Assembly: GCA_000179315.1 (NCBI GenBank)
Contig: ADZZ01000095.1
Location: forward strand, 1-34,466
DNA length: 34,466 nucleotides
Origin: a delta proteobacterium NaphS2
GTDB taxonomy: Bacteria > Desulfobacterota > DSM-4660 > Desulfatiglandales > Desulfatiglandaceae
Direction: 5' to 3'
This document shows, one piece after another, positions 17,052 through 24,326 of this stretch. Within the stretch, counting starts at the first letter, position 1; every line of letters starts with the position of its first letter. Made by a program: the position numbers and the translations under genes. Under the pieces are notes generated by a model. It ran no database searches and was not told the origin of the DNA. It was given only the letters and a program-made list of their open reading frames with translations.

Positions 17052-18137
17052 ATGACGTTATCCCCTGCAATCGATGATATCGTCGCCGCGCATTTGAAGT
17101 ATCAGCCGGCGGATCATCTGGTCAAACTTCACTTCGGCGGAATACGGATGGATGTTCATACCAACTCGGCCGTCCTCGAAGATAAGCTTCTGGATTATTT
17201 CCGTGATTTTATCGGAGAAAAGGGAGAACCGATCATAGAGATTACGGCCATCGAAACGGCTCCCCTGAATTTGGATTTTCCCTTGACCGTCAAAAAGCCG
17301 GATCCCGGCAAGACCAAGATCAAAGAGGAATATTCGAATCTCGCGGATGGTCGGATTGTCAGAAAACGCCTCACCGGCATGGTGTTCGTGTTCGGGGGCA
17401 AACGGAACCTTGCCATCGGCCCCTGTGTCGATAACGATAATCAAGTGGTCAATTTCATCAACAACCGTTTTATCGAATTCCTGATCAAAGGCGGATGCCT
17501 GCTCTTTCACGCGGCCGGGATCGCCTGGAAGGAAAAAGGCCTTGCCATCTCGGGGTTTTCCGGTGCCGGAAAATCGACACTGGCGCTTCAAATCATGCGG
17601 TCAGGAACGGATTTTATCAGCAACGACCGGGTGATGGTGGAGATGGACTTCCATCGGCTGAACATGTACGGCATCGCCAAGATGCCCCGCGTCAATCCGG
17701 GCACCGTCCTGCACAATGACAGCCTGCGCGCCGTTATCCCGAACGGTGAACGCGCCGTCTTTGAAGCACTCCCGCCCAATGAGCTGTGGGATCTGGAATA
17801 CAAATACGACGCTTTCATTGATGAGTGTTTCGGTCCGGGAAAATTTAAACTCAGTTGTCCCATGTGCGGGCTGGTGGTGCTTAATTGGAAACGGGTCGAT
17901 GCCCCTTGTGAGGTTCATCTTGTGGATCTCAATGAACGAAAGGACCTGTTGCCCGCGTTCATGAAAAGCGTCGGGCTCTTTTTTGAAATGGATGACCCGG
18001 CACATGCCCTTGATTTTTCGGAAGATGCTTATCTTTCGCTTCTCAAAGGATGTCCGGTTCTGGAGATCACCGGCGGGGTCGACTTTGAAGCGGCCGCAAG
18101 TGCCTGTCTGGATTTTCTTGAGAATCAATGCGGATAA
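17052..18137 (+). CDS. HprK-related kinase B (GAK system)
   Basis: A 361-residue protein with a Walker A loop GFSGAGKS at residues 168-175 and a following SNDRVMV segment equivalent to the Walker B region of HPr kinase. A CPMC pair lies near residue 270. The N-terminal 150 residues form a separate mixed domain. HPr kinase/phosphorylase phosphorylates a serine in a carrier protein; related kinases in this cluster type may phosphorylate a protein or small molecule supplied by the ATP-grasp or amphi-Trp partner, but this is inference. ACGGAGGT precedes the ATG. It ends the cluster; only six bases separate it from the end of the convergent transporter gene, with no obvious terminator. Confidence 0.82.
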   Translation: MTLSPAIDDIVAAHLKYQPADHLVKLHFGGIRMDVHTNSAVLEDKLLDYFRDFIGEKGEPIIEITAIETAPLNLDFPLTVKKPDPGKTKIKEEYSNLADGRIVRKRLTGMVFVFGGKRNLAIGPCVDNDNQVVNFINNRFIEFLIKGGCLLFHAAGIAWKEKGLAISGFSGAGKSTLALQIMRSGTDFISNDRVMVEMDFHRLNMYGIAKMPRVNPGTVLHNDSLRAVIPNGERAVFEALPPNELWDLEYKYDAFIDECFGPGKFKLSCPMCGLVVLNWKRVDAPCEVHLVDLNERKDLLPAFMKSVGLFFEMDDPAHALDFSEDAYLSLLKGCPVLEITGGVDFEAAASACLDFLENQCG

Positions 18138-18143
18138 AACATG

Positions 18144-19727
18144 CTAAATGAGCCCTTTCAATTTGAGGAAAGCATTTGCAGCCTCCTCCGGACTCAATCC
18201 CTTACCATCTACTTGAAAATTCAGACGCTGCATTGTCTCATCATCAAGAATGCCGCCCAAGGACAATAGTGCCTTCTCAAGTGCAACATTTTTCTCAAGA
18301 CACTTATCTCTCACAACAGGTGCCGCATAGTACGGAGGAAAAAATTCTTTGTCATCCTGAAGCGGCTTCAATCGATAGGCTTCAATACGGCCATCCGTGG
18401 CAAAGGCGCAAATCACATCCACCTCCCCGTTGGCAATGGCGTTGTACATCATTGACGGTTCCAGATCCTTGACTTCCATGAATCGCAGGTCGTAGGCATG
18501 GCTCAATCCGGGATAACCGTCCGACCTTCCTGAAAATTCAGCGGTAAAACCCGCACGAATCTCACCTTGGTCCTTTTTCAGATCCGAAATCTTGTGCCAC
18601 CCATTCTTCCGCACCCGGTCTTCACGGACCGTTATGGCGTAGGTATTGTTGAATCCGAAAGGGGTCAGCCAACGGATACCGAAGCGTTCCTGATACGCTT
18701 TCCGTACATGGCGCATGGCCTTCTCGGGGTCCCTGATCACCGGTTCCTTGAGGATCGCGGTCAATCCCGTGCCCGTATACTCGGCGTAAAGATCGATTTC
18801 GCCGTTTAAAAGAGCCTTATGGCAGATCATGGTACCGCCGAGGTTGAAACGGCGTTCAACCTTCAGTGAAGTTTTTTCCTCTATCAATTGGGCCATCAGC
18901 TCACCCAGAATCAACTGTTCGGTGAAATTCTTTGTCCCGATAACGACCGTAGGAACCTCCGATACACTTGCTTGATTCCATCTATCACCGCCGCTCACAT
19001 AGACCGCTATACCGGCCAGAATCAAGAGGACCGGCAGCACCCGTGTTGCCGACCGCAGCATACGCCGAACTGACCCTTTTCTAGCGCGTCTTCTTTCCGG
19101 TGCAAAACCCCACTCAAATGCCCCGATGGTGAAATCTATAAGGAGCGCCAAAAGAGCAGCGGGTACGGCGCCCAGTAAAATGAGCCTCGTGTTGGAGAGC
19201 GCAAGACCGCGGTTGATAAACTGGCCCAGTCCTCCGGCGCCGATAAAAGCGGAAAGGGTGGCAATGCCCACTCCCATCACCGCAGCGGTTCGAATCCCGG
19301 CAACGAGAAAGGGGGCGGCCAGGGGTATTCTGACCATTCGCAGTTGCTGTCCCTCCGTCATCCCGATACCCTTGGCTGCCTCCATTACTTGCTTAGATAC
19401 CCCCTGCAAACCGGTAATGGTATTGCGGACAATGGGAAGCAGCGCATAGAGGGTCAGGGCGATGATGGCCGGTAAGACACCGATCCGGTGTAAAAGGGCC
19501 AGCAGGAAGGCCAGCATGGCCAGACTCGGAATGGTTTGTAGGATGCCGATGGCCCCCATGGTCGCCTTACGGAGCCATGGTCTGTGAAACAAGAGGATCC
19601 CGACGGGTATCCCGATCAGCATGGCCGCCGCGGAGGAAACACCTGTGAGCATAAGATGCTCACCCGTTCGAAGCCAGAGTTCAGGCAGGCGATCGACAAT
19701 AAAGGTTCCCAAGGCTTCAGCGGCCAT
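18144..19727 (-). CDS. OpuC/OpuB-type betaine/choline ABC transporter: permease fused to substrate-binding protein
   Basis: A 527-residue fusion. Residues about 1-215 are an ABC permease with several membrane helices and the coupling segment EAAKGIGMTEGQQLRMVRIPLA. A further helix near 230-247 tethers the C-terminal part, and residues about 258-527 are an OpuAC-like binding domain beginning VIGTKNFTEQLILGE and including AEYTGTGLTAIL. The transporter would import quaternary ammonium compounds such as glycine betaine, choline, carnitine or proline betaine. AGGGA precedes the ATG. It overlaps the ATPase gene by 11 bases. The fused arrangement is known in this transporter class. It lies next to a gene cluster with MttB-like methyltransferases, which suggests uptake of their methylated amine substrate. 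Confidence 0.9.
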   Translation of the reverse strand: MAAEALGTFIVDRLPELWLRTGEHLMLTGVSSAAAMLIGIPVGILLFHRPWLRKATMGAIGILQTIPSLAMLAFLLALLHRIGVLPAIIALTLYALLPIVRNTITGLQGVSKQVMEAAKGIGMTEGQQLRMVRIPLAAPFLVAGIRTAAVMGVGIATLSAFIGAGGLGQFINRGLALSNTRLILLGAVPAALLALLIDFTIGAFEWGFAPERRRARKGSVRRMLRSATRVLPVLLILAGIAVYVSGGDRWNQASVSEVPTVVIGTKNFTEQLILGELMAQLIEEKTSLKVERRFNLGGTMICHKALLNGEIDLYAEYTGTGLTAILKEPVIRDPEKAMRHVRKAYQERFGIRWLTPFGFNNTYAITVREDRVRKNGWHKISDLKKDQGEIRAGFTAEFSGRSDGYPGLSHAYDLRFMEVKDLEPSMMYNAIANGEVDVICAFATDGRIEAYRLKPLQDDKEFFPPYYAAPVVRDKCLEKNVALEKALLSLGGILDDETMQRLNFQVDGKGLSPEEAANAFLKLKGLI

Positions 19728-20484
19728 CGGACCATCCCTGGAAATCCGCCAATTGCCGGGCGGGTTTGGAAAAAAGATCCTTTACGAAGGGGGTGGCCGG
19801 TGTGGAGAGGATGTCTTTTTTCGGCCCGATCTGTTCCAGCTTGCCTTGATGCAAAATCGCAATGCGATCACCCAGTAACAGGGCTTCAAAGATATCATGG
19901 GTAACAAAAACAATGGTTTTTTGCAGTTTTCTTTTCAGGTCCAGTAATTCCTGCTGCAACGATTCGCGGTTCAGCGCATCAAGGGCGCCGAACGGCTCAT
20001 CCATGAGCAGATATTCCGGGTCGGCGGCCAGTGCACGGGCCACGCCCACCCGCTGTTGCTGTCCCCCTGAAAGCTCTTCAGGGAACCGGTCGGCAAAGGT
20101 TTTTGCCGGGAGCCCCACCATTTCCAGGAGCTTTTGAACGTTTGCTTTTTTCTCATGAACGGATTCACCTGAAAGCCGGGGTACCAGCCCCACATTCTGT
20201 TCAACGGTCATGTGCGGGAAAAGGCCGATTCCTTGAAAAACATAGCCGATCCGTCGTCTCAATGTAACCGGATCCAATTTCATGATATCCTCGCCCCCCA
20301 CCTCGATACGACCGTCCGTCGGTTCAATGAGCCGGTTTATCATCTTAAGGGTGGTGGTCTTACCGCAGCCGGAGGATCCCAACAAAACCAGGGTCTCACC
20401 TGTGTTAACCCTCAAAGACAGTTCCATTACGGCATAGGAACGGCCGCCGTCAAAAGACTTGGAAACCTGTTCTAATTTTATCAT
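19717..20484 (-). CDS. opuCA: ATP-binding subunit of the OpuC-type osmolyte/quaternary amine ABC transporter
   Basis: A 255-residue ABC ATPase with Walker A GSSGCGKTT (residues 36-44), Q-loop YVFQGIGLFPHMT, signature LSGGQQQR, Walker B YLLMDEPFGALDAL and the switch His in FVTHD. The sequence around it is close to glycine betaine/choline transporter ATPases, but it lacks the C-terminal CBS domains of the longer relatives such as OpuAA/OpuCA. It powers the adjacent fused permease-binding protein. GGAG precedes the ATG. Its start faces a MarR gene across 100 bases, so both may be controlled from that shared region. Confidence 0.92.
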   Translation of the reverse strand: MIKLEQVSKSFDGGRSYAVMELSLRVNTGETLVLLGSSGCGKTTTLKMINRLIEPTDGRIEVGGEDIMKLDPVTLRRRIGYVFQGIGLFPHMTVEQNVGLVPRLSGESVHEKKANVQKLLEMVGLPAKTFADRFPEELSGGQQQRVGVARALAADPEYLLMDEPFGALDALNRESLQQELLDLKRKLQKTIVFVTHDIFEALLLGDRIAILHQGKLEQIGPKKDILSTPATPFVKDLFSKPARQLADFQGWSDGR

Positions 20485-20549
20485 GCCTTGCTCCGAAAAG
20501 GCCCCTTCAATATTATTTTGTTGCCCGGAATTCAGCTTTTATGCTAAAT

Positions 20550-20561
20550 ATTTTATAAAAT
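20550..20561. promoter_or_regulatory. AT-rich palindrome between opuCA and the MarR gene
   Basis: ATTTTATAAAAT is a perfect 12-base palindrome midway in the 100-base divergent region. MarR proteins usually bind palindromes of about this size, often near their own promoter, so it is a candidate operator controlling both directions. AT-rich palindromes also occur by chance. Confidence 0.3.
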
Positions 20562-20584
20562 TTCGTGCATCAGGGGAAATGATT

Positions 20585-21076
20585 ATGCCTCAAACCACAA
20601 ATGGTGTGCCAAATGATAATTCCAAGGATTTGTACGCCATACGAACGAAAGAGATCATTTACGCCATTCGCCGGCTGATGCAGGCGGGAGAGCATTACAC
20701 AAAGAAATTGAACAAGATTTACAACGTCAGCGCCGCCCAGATCAATTGCCTCATCGCCCTTCATGAAAACGGCCCTCTTTCTCCCTCCATGATTGCAAAA
20801 CATGTCATGGTCAATTCCAGTACCGTCACCGGGATTATCGACCGGTTGGAAAGCAAAGACCTTGTCAAGCGCTTGAGAATATCACCGGATCGCCGGGTGG
20901 TTACCGTGGAGTTGACAAAGGCCGGCAGAGCCCTTGCAGAGAATGCCCCTCCGCCCATTCAACAAAAAATTGTCGATGGCCTCAACAGCCTTTCCCCGCA
21001 AGAAATCGACGAGATCGCGCTAACCCTCAAACGGCTCACGGACATGCTGGACGTTCAGGATCTGAAGGTCACGTGA
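20585..21076 (+). CDS. MarR-family transcriptional regulator
   Basis: A 163-residue winged-helix protein. The DNA-binding part shows the MarR pattern: VSAAQINCLIALHENGPLSPSMIAKHVM, then NSSTVTGIIDRLESKDLVKR for the recognition helix and RRVVTVELTKAGRAL for the wing. The frame is open further upstream, but AGGGG at 20572-20576 is correctly spaced for the ATG at 20585. MarR proteins are mostly ligand-relieved repressors. The gene lies between the divergent betaine-type transporter and the downstream methyltransferase operon, so it is the natural candidate to control either or both in response to the substrate. Confidence 0.9.
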   Translation: MPQTTNGVPNDNSKDLYAIRTKEIIYAIRRLMQAGEHYTKKLNKIYNVSAAQINCLIALHENGPLSPSMIAKHVMVNSSTVTGIIDRLESKDLVKRLRISPDRRVVTVELTKAGRALAENAPPPIQQKIVDGLNSLSPQEIDEIALTLKRLTDMLDVQDLKVT

Positions 21077-21170
21077 CCCCAAACCATCGTTCCTCTTTTT
21101 TCCGGTTATTCTGAACGCTAACCCAAAGATTACATTTATTTAAATAGTTACGCTGAACAAAAGGATTTCC

Positions 21171-21199
21171 TTGACAATGGAACCCTCCTGTTTTATATT
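21171..21199 (+). promoter_or_regulatory. Near-consensus sigma-70 promoter of the methyltransferase operon
   Basis: TTGACA (21171-21176), exactly 17 bases, then TATATT (21194-21199) match the housekeeping consensus at 11 of 12 positions. Transcription would start near 21206 and give a leader of about 158 bases before the first gene. The 287-base gap from the MarR stop contains this promoter and the attenuator-like hairpin; nothing else was recognised. Confidence 0.7.
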
Positions 21200-21321
21200 T
21201 TCAGTTCAAACAATTTGTAATGATACCACATCGCATAGCATGATTTCAAAACAAAAAGTTGGAAACAGAAATCAAGTGATTAGGAACTAACGTAACCTCT
21301 TTAATAAGTTGATGAATCTTC

Positions 21322-21347
21322 AGGTCCAACATTGGACCTTTATTTTT
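21322..21347 (+). terminator. Terminator-like hairpin in the leader of the methyltransferase operon
   Basis: AGGTCCA pairs perfectly with TGGACCT around a four-base loop (21322-21339) and is followed by a U-rich run TTTATTTTT. It lies immediately before the Shine-Dalgarno (GAGGAGG, 21352-21358) and downstream of a strong promoter. It is therefore better explained as an attenuator than as the end of the MarR transcript, although the stem is short. Confidence 0.5.
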
Positions 21348-21363
21348 AGGTGAGGAGGAAATT

Positions 21364-22578
21364 TTGAACAACGCACAGGTGGAAAAATCAAAGTCCCTTT
21401 TGGGTGATGCGGCCGTGGAGATGCTGCTTAAGTGCCATACGGACGCTTTATGGACGCTTGAGAACCTGGGAGTGGGGTGCAAACAACCTGAAATGCAGCA
21501 GGCCTTTAAGAAGCTTGAAGCGGAAGGACTGGCGGCCGTTTATGAAGACCGGATTTTTGTCATGGGAGATCTGGTGGAGAATTGTCTTAAGACCACTCCC
21601 GGGGTGAATGATTTTTTTGTTCCCATGAGCAGCTTTTTTATCGGGGGTACCGCCCCATATGTCTATAACGATGAGAAAGGGGAAGGGGGTATGTTTCCCA
21701 CCACCGAAGATGCCGCTCGGATTGCCCGCATCGCTGAAAAAAGTGATCCGGTCGGTGGCATGGGACGCGGCATCAAGCTGAAGGACGAGGTGGAGCAGAT
21801 GACCCTGATGGCGGAAAACTGCTCAAAACCCCTCTATTTCGCCGTCACCTCGGACAAGGCGTTGGCCCGGGCCGTGGAGATTTACGAACAGAGGAAGAAC
21901 ATCATGATTGTGTTCTGCCTGACAAGACCCCCCCTGGAAGTGAACGAAAATTTTTCGGAGTATTTCGTCAAGGTGGTTCAAGCGGGACTTCCCACCTTTA
22001 TTTCAGCTATGCCCATGGCCGGCATCAGCGCCCCCTACTGTTATAATGGTGTGCTCTCCATGACCCATGCGGAGGTGTTGTTCGGCATTTGTGCAGCACA
22101 ACTGCTCAACCCGGGCGTTTCCTGTGTTCACGCAGGCTTCCCCACCATCGCGGACCCCAGCATCGAATACAACCCCAATTACGGTTTGGTAAGCCATAAT
22201 TATCTGAATCTGCTCATGACCCATCTCAACCTCATGCTGGATCTGCCCTCCTTTCAAAGCGCAGGAACCACCCATGAGGAAAACCTGACCGATCGGGCCT
22301 ATGAAGACGCCAAAATGGGGCAGGCGCTTTGCATGAAATACGGTTTTCACATGATTCGCCATCCTTTTGCCTTTCTGCGGTACCTCATCGATTTTTCCTT
22401 TGAAAAACTTGAAAAGTCTATTGAGATCGCAAAGACCGTCACGCCGGAAGACGCCCCCGAAGTGGAGGAGGTGGCATACGACGAACGGGGAATGGAGTCC
22501 CTGCGCCATACGGGCCTGGGCATGTATATGGAAGATTCGTTGACCACAGCCAATTTGGGCAAAATATTCGTCCATTAA
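21364..22578 (+). CDS. MttB-superfamily (trimethylamine methyltransferase-like) protein, paralogue 1
   Basis: This 404-residue protein belongs to the MttB/MtgB superfamily of corrinoid-dependent amine methyltransferases. The diagnostic barrel segment is MPMAGISAPYCYNGVLSMTHAE (residues about 216-237), corresponding to the MPLAGATAPVTLAG-type motif of the family. It is followed by FGICAAQLLNPG and VHAGFPTIADPS. The region that holds pyrrolysine in true MttB is here an ordinary AGTTHEEN (about 300) with no amber codon, as in non-pyrrolysine members such as MtgB. It is shorter than the roughly 470-490 residues usual for MttB and MtgB. The start is TTG at 21364 with GAGGAGG five bases upstream. 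Family members demethylate quaternary amines (glycine betaine, carnitine, proline betaine) with a corrinoid protein; no such partner gene is nearby. It is first in a six-gene operon and shares its C-terminal GK-x-F-x-H ending with the second paralogue. Confidence 0.85.
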   Translation: MNNAQVEKSKSLLGDAAVEMLLKCHTDALWTLENLGVGCKQPEMQQAFKKLEAEGLAAVYEDRIFVMGDLVENCLKTTPGVNDFFVPMSSFFIGGTAPYVYNDEKGEGGMFPTTEDAARIARIAEKSDPVGGMGRGIKLKDEVEQMTLMAENCSKPLYFAVTSDKALARAVEIYEQRKNIMIVFCLTRPPLEVNENFSEYFVKVVQAGLPTFISAMPMAGISAPYCYNGVLSMTHAEVLFGICAAQLLNPGVSCVHAGFPTIADPSIEYNPNYGLVSHNYLNLLMTHLNLMLDLPSFQSAGTTHEENLTDRAYEDAKMGQALCMKYGFHMIRHPFAFLRYLIDFSFEKLEKSIEIAKTVTPEDAPEVEEVAYDERGMESLRHTGLGMYMEDSLTTANLGKIFVH

Positions 22579-22620
22579 ACCATAACAAGAACAAGTCGTA
22601 CCAAAAGGAGGTAACAAAAA

Positions 22621-24243
22621 ATGTGTGGCATCGCCGGATGTTTCGGAATCAAGGATACGAAAACCATCAATAGGATGCTGGATGCCCTGCCCCATCGCGG
22701 ACCCAATGATCGGGGAATTCACGAACATAATAACGGTGTGGTAGGACACACCCGTCTTTCCATTGTGGATGTGGCGCGCGGCCATCAACCCATACTGGCC
22801 GACGAGGGAAACCGGGGGATCGTTTGTAACGGGGAAATCTATAACTTCAGGGCCCTTAAAAAGAAGTTAAACGGCGCTTTCAGGTTCACCACCAAATCGG
22901 ACACGGAAGTGATTCTTCACCTCTACAAAAAGCACGGGCCCGAATGCGTCAAACAGCTTGAAGGGATGTTCGCCTTTGCCATTTTTGAGGGAGACAATTT
23001 CATGCTGGCGCGTGACCCCATCGGCATCAAGCCCCTTTATTACGGATATCAGAATGATAATCTCTATTTCACTTCCGAACTGGGCGCCATGACCCTGGCC
23101 GGCGTGGAGGAAGTCCACGAATTTCCGGCCGGACACTACTATACGCCCAAAGACGGTTTCGTCCAATATTACACCATTCCGAAGATTGAGGACCACATTT
23201 TGACGGATGTGGATGAAACCTGTGAGATAATTCAAAAATCGTTTATCAAAGCCGTTAAAGACCGGCTGCTGGCGGACCCGGAAGTGCCTGTGGGTTCCTT
23301 TTGCAGCGGTGGGTTGGACAGCAGCCTGGTGGCTGCCATCGCTGCGGACGAGATTCCCAACCTTCATACTTTCGTGGTGGGCATGCGGGATGAATACGGG
23401 GATTTAAGCGATGATGTGAAAGCTTCCCGCATCGCAGCAAAGCACATCGGCAGCACGCACCATGAGTTGATTTTTACCGAAGAAGAGTATCACGAAGCCC
23501 TGCCCACGGTGATTCAGAAACTGGAGACCTATGATCCGTCGCTGGTTCGCTGTGCCGTACCCTGCTATTTCACCTGCAAACTGGCGGCCGAGTATGTGAC
23601 GGTGGTGCTGACCGGTGAAGGGGCTGATGAGCTGTTTACGGGCTACCATTACATGAAACACTTTCCCTTTGACAAACTGAACATGGAAGCCCGCAGGTGC
23701 ATCGGCAACGTCCACAACATAAACCTCCAGCGGGCCGATCGTATGGGCATGTTGTTCAGTCTGGAACTGCGGGTGCCGTTTTTTGACGTCAACATGGTGG
23801 ATCTCTCCATGAAAATCCCGCCGGAACTGAAGATCCGCGAGCACAACGGTGCTAAAATCGAAAAATGGATTCTTCGAAAAGCCTTTGAAAACACCAACTA
23901 TCTCCCGGATGAAATTCTGTGGCGGTACAAGGTGCAATACACCCAGGGCGCCGGCTGTGAGAGTATCGGAGAACAGATGGCGGAAGACGCCATGACCGAT
24001 GACGAATATGCCCGCATCAAGGCCGAAAATCCCGACGCGGTCATCAACAGCAAGGAAGCCGCCTATTACTTCAAGATCTTCAGGGAATTTCACCCTCAGG
24101 ACTCCATCCTGGGATCCATCGGCATCTGGACCGGTTTTGACTTTGCAGAAGAGCGAGAGCATGTGAAGGGAACCGTTGACGGTGACCTGAAACATGACCA
24201 CGGCGAAGACACTGAAGACTCAGCAGAATCCAAAGCCGCTTAA
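22621..24243 (+). CDS. asnB: Asparagine synthetase B-type glutamine amidotransferase
   Basis: A 540-residue protein with both AsnB halves. The N-terminal class II glutaminase starts MCGIAGCFG with the nucleophile Cys2, plus HRGPNDRG and CNGEIYN. The C-terminal synthetase has the ATP-pyrophosphatase loop SGGLDSS (residues 229-235), the family's TGEGADELFTGY and a downstream SLELRVPFFD. In the family it adenylates aspartate and transfers ammonia from glutamine; an asparagine synthetase would be housekeeping, but placement inside this operon suggests another carboxylate acceptor. The C-terminus is an acidic, His-containing tail not typical of the family. AAAGGAGG precedes the ATG, 42 bases after the first methyltransferase. 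All expected catalytic residues appear intact. Confidence 0.9.
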   Translation: MCGIAGCFGIKDTKTINRMLDALPHRGPNDRGIHEHNNGVVGHTRLSIVDVARGHQPILADEGNRGIVCNGEIYNFRALKKKLNGAFRFTTKSDTEVILHLYKKHGPECVKQLEGMFAFAIFEGDNFMLARDPIGIKPLYYGYQNDNLYFTSELGAMTLAGVEEVHEFPAGHYYTPKDGFVQYYTIPKIEDHILTDVDETCEIIQKSFIKAVKDRLLADPEVPVGSFCSGGLDSSLVAAIAADEIPNLHTFVVGMRDEYGDLSDDVKASRIAAKHIGSTHHELIFTEEEYHEALPTVIQKLETYDPSLVRCAVPCYFTCKLAAEYVTVVLTGEGADELFTGYHYMKHFPFDKLNMEARRCIGNVHNINLQRADRMGMLFSLELRVPFFDVNMVDLSMKIPPELKIREHNGAKIEKWILRKAFENTNYLPDEILWRYKVQYTQGAGCESIGEQMAEDAMTDDEYARIKAENPDAVINSKEAAYYFKIFREFHPQDSILGSIGIWTGFDFAEEREHVKGTVDGDLKHDHGEDTEDSAESKAA

Positions 24244-24266
24244 CCGGATCTTTAACCAACCCATTG

Positions 24267-24305
24267 GCCCGGAACCTGTTTTCAGGGTTTCGGGCTTCTC
24301 TTTTA
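24267..24305 (+). terminator. Imperfect internal terminator-like hairpin
   Basis: GCCCG (from 24267) pairs with CGGGC (to 24295) and AACC with GGTT inside, with mismatches between, followed by TTCTCTTTTATT. It sits in the 83-base gap between asnB and the FAD enzyme, so it may partly terminate transcription or set the expression ratio of the two halves of the operon. Confidence 0.4.
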
Positions 24306-24326
24306 TTAAATAAGGAGTTTTTGGAA

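Noticed and set aside
22621-24243. Reading the AsnB-type gene as the amidotransferase of N-acetylglutaminylglutamine amide synthesis
   Set aside because: That pathway needs an adjacent acetyltransferase/ATP-grasp synthetase, which is absent; the neighbours here are methyltransferases and an amine oxidoreductase.
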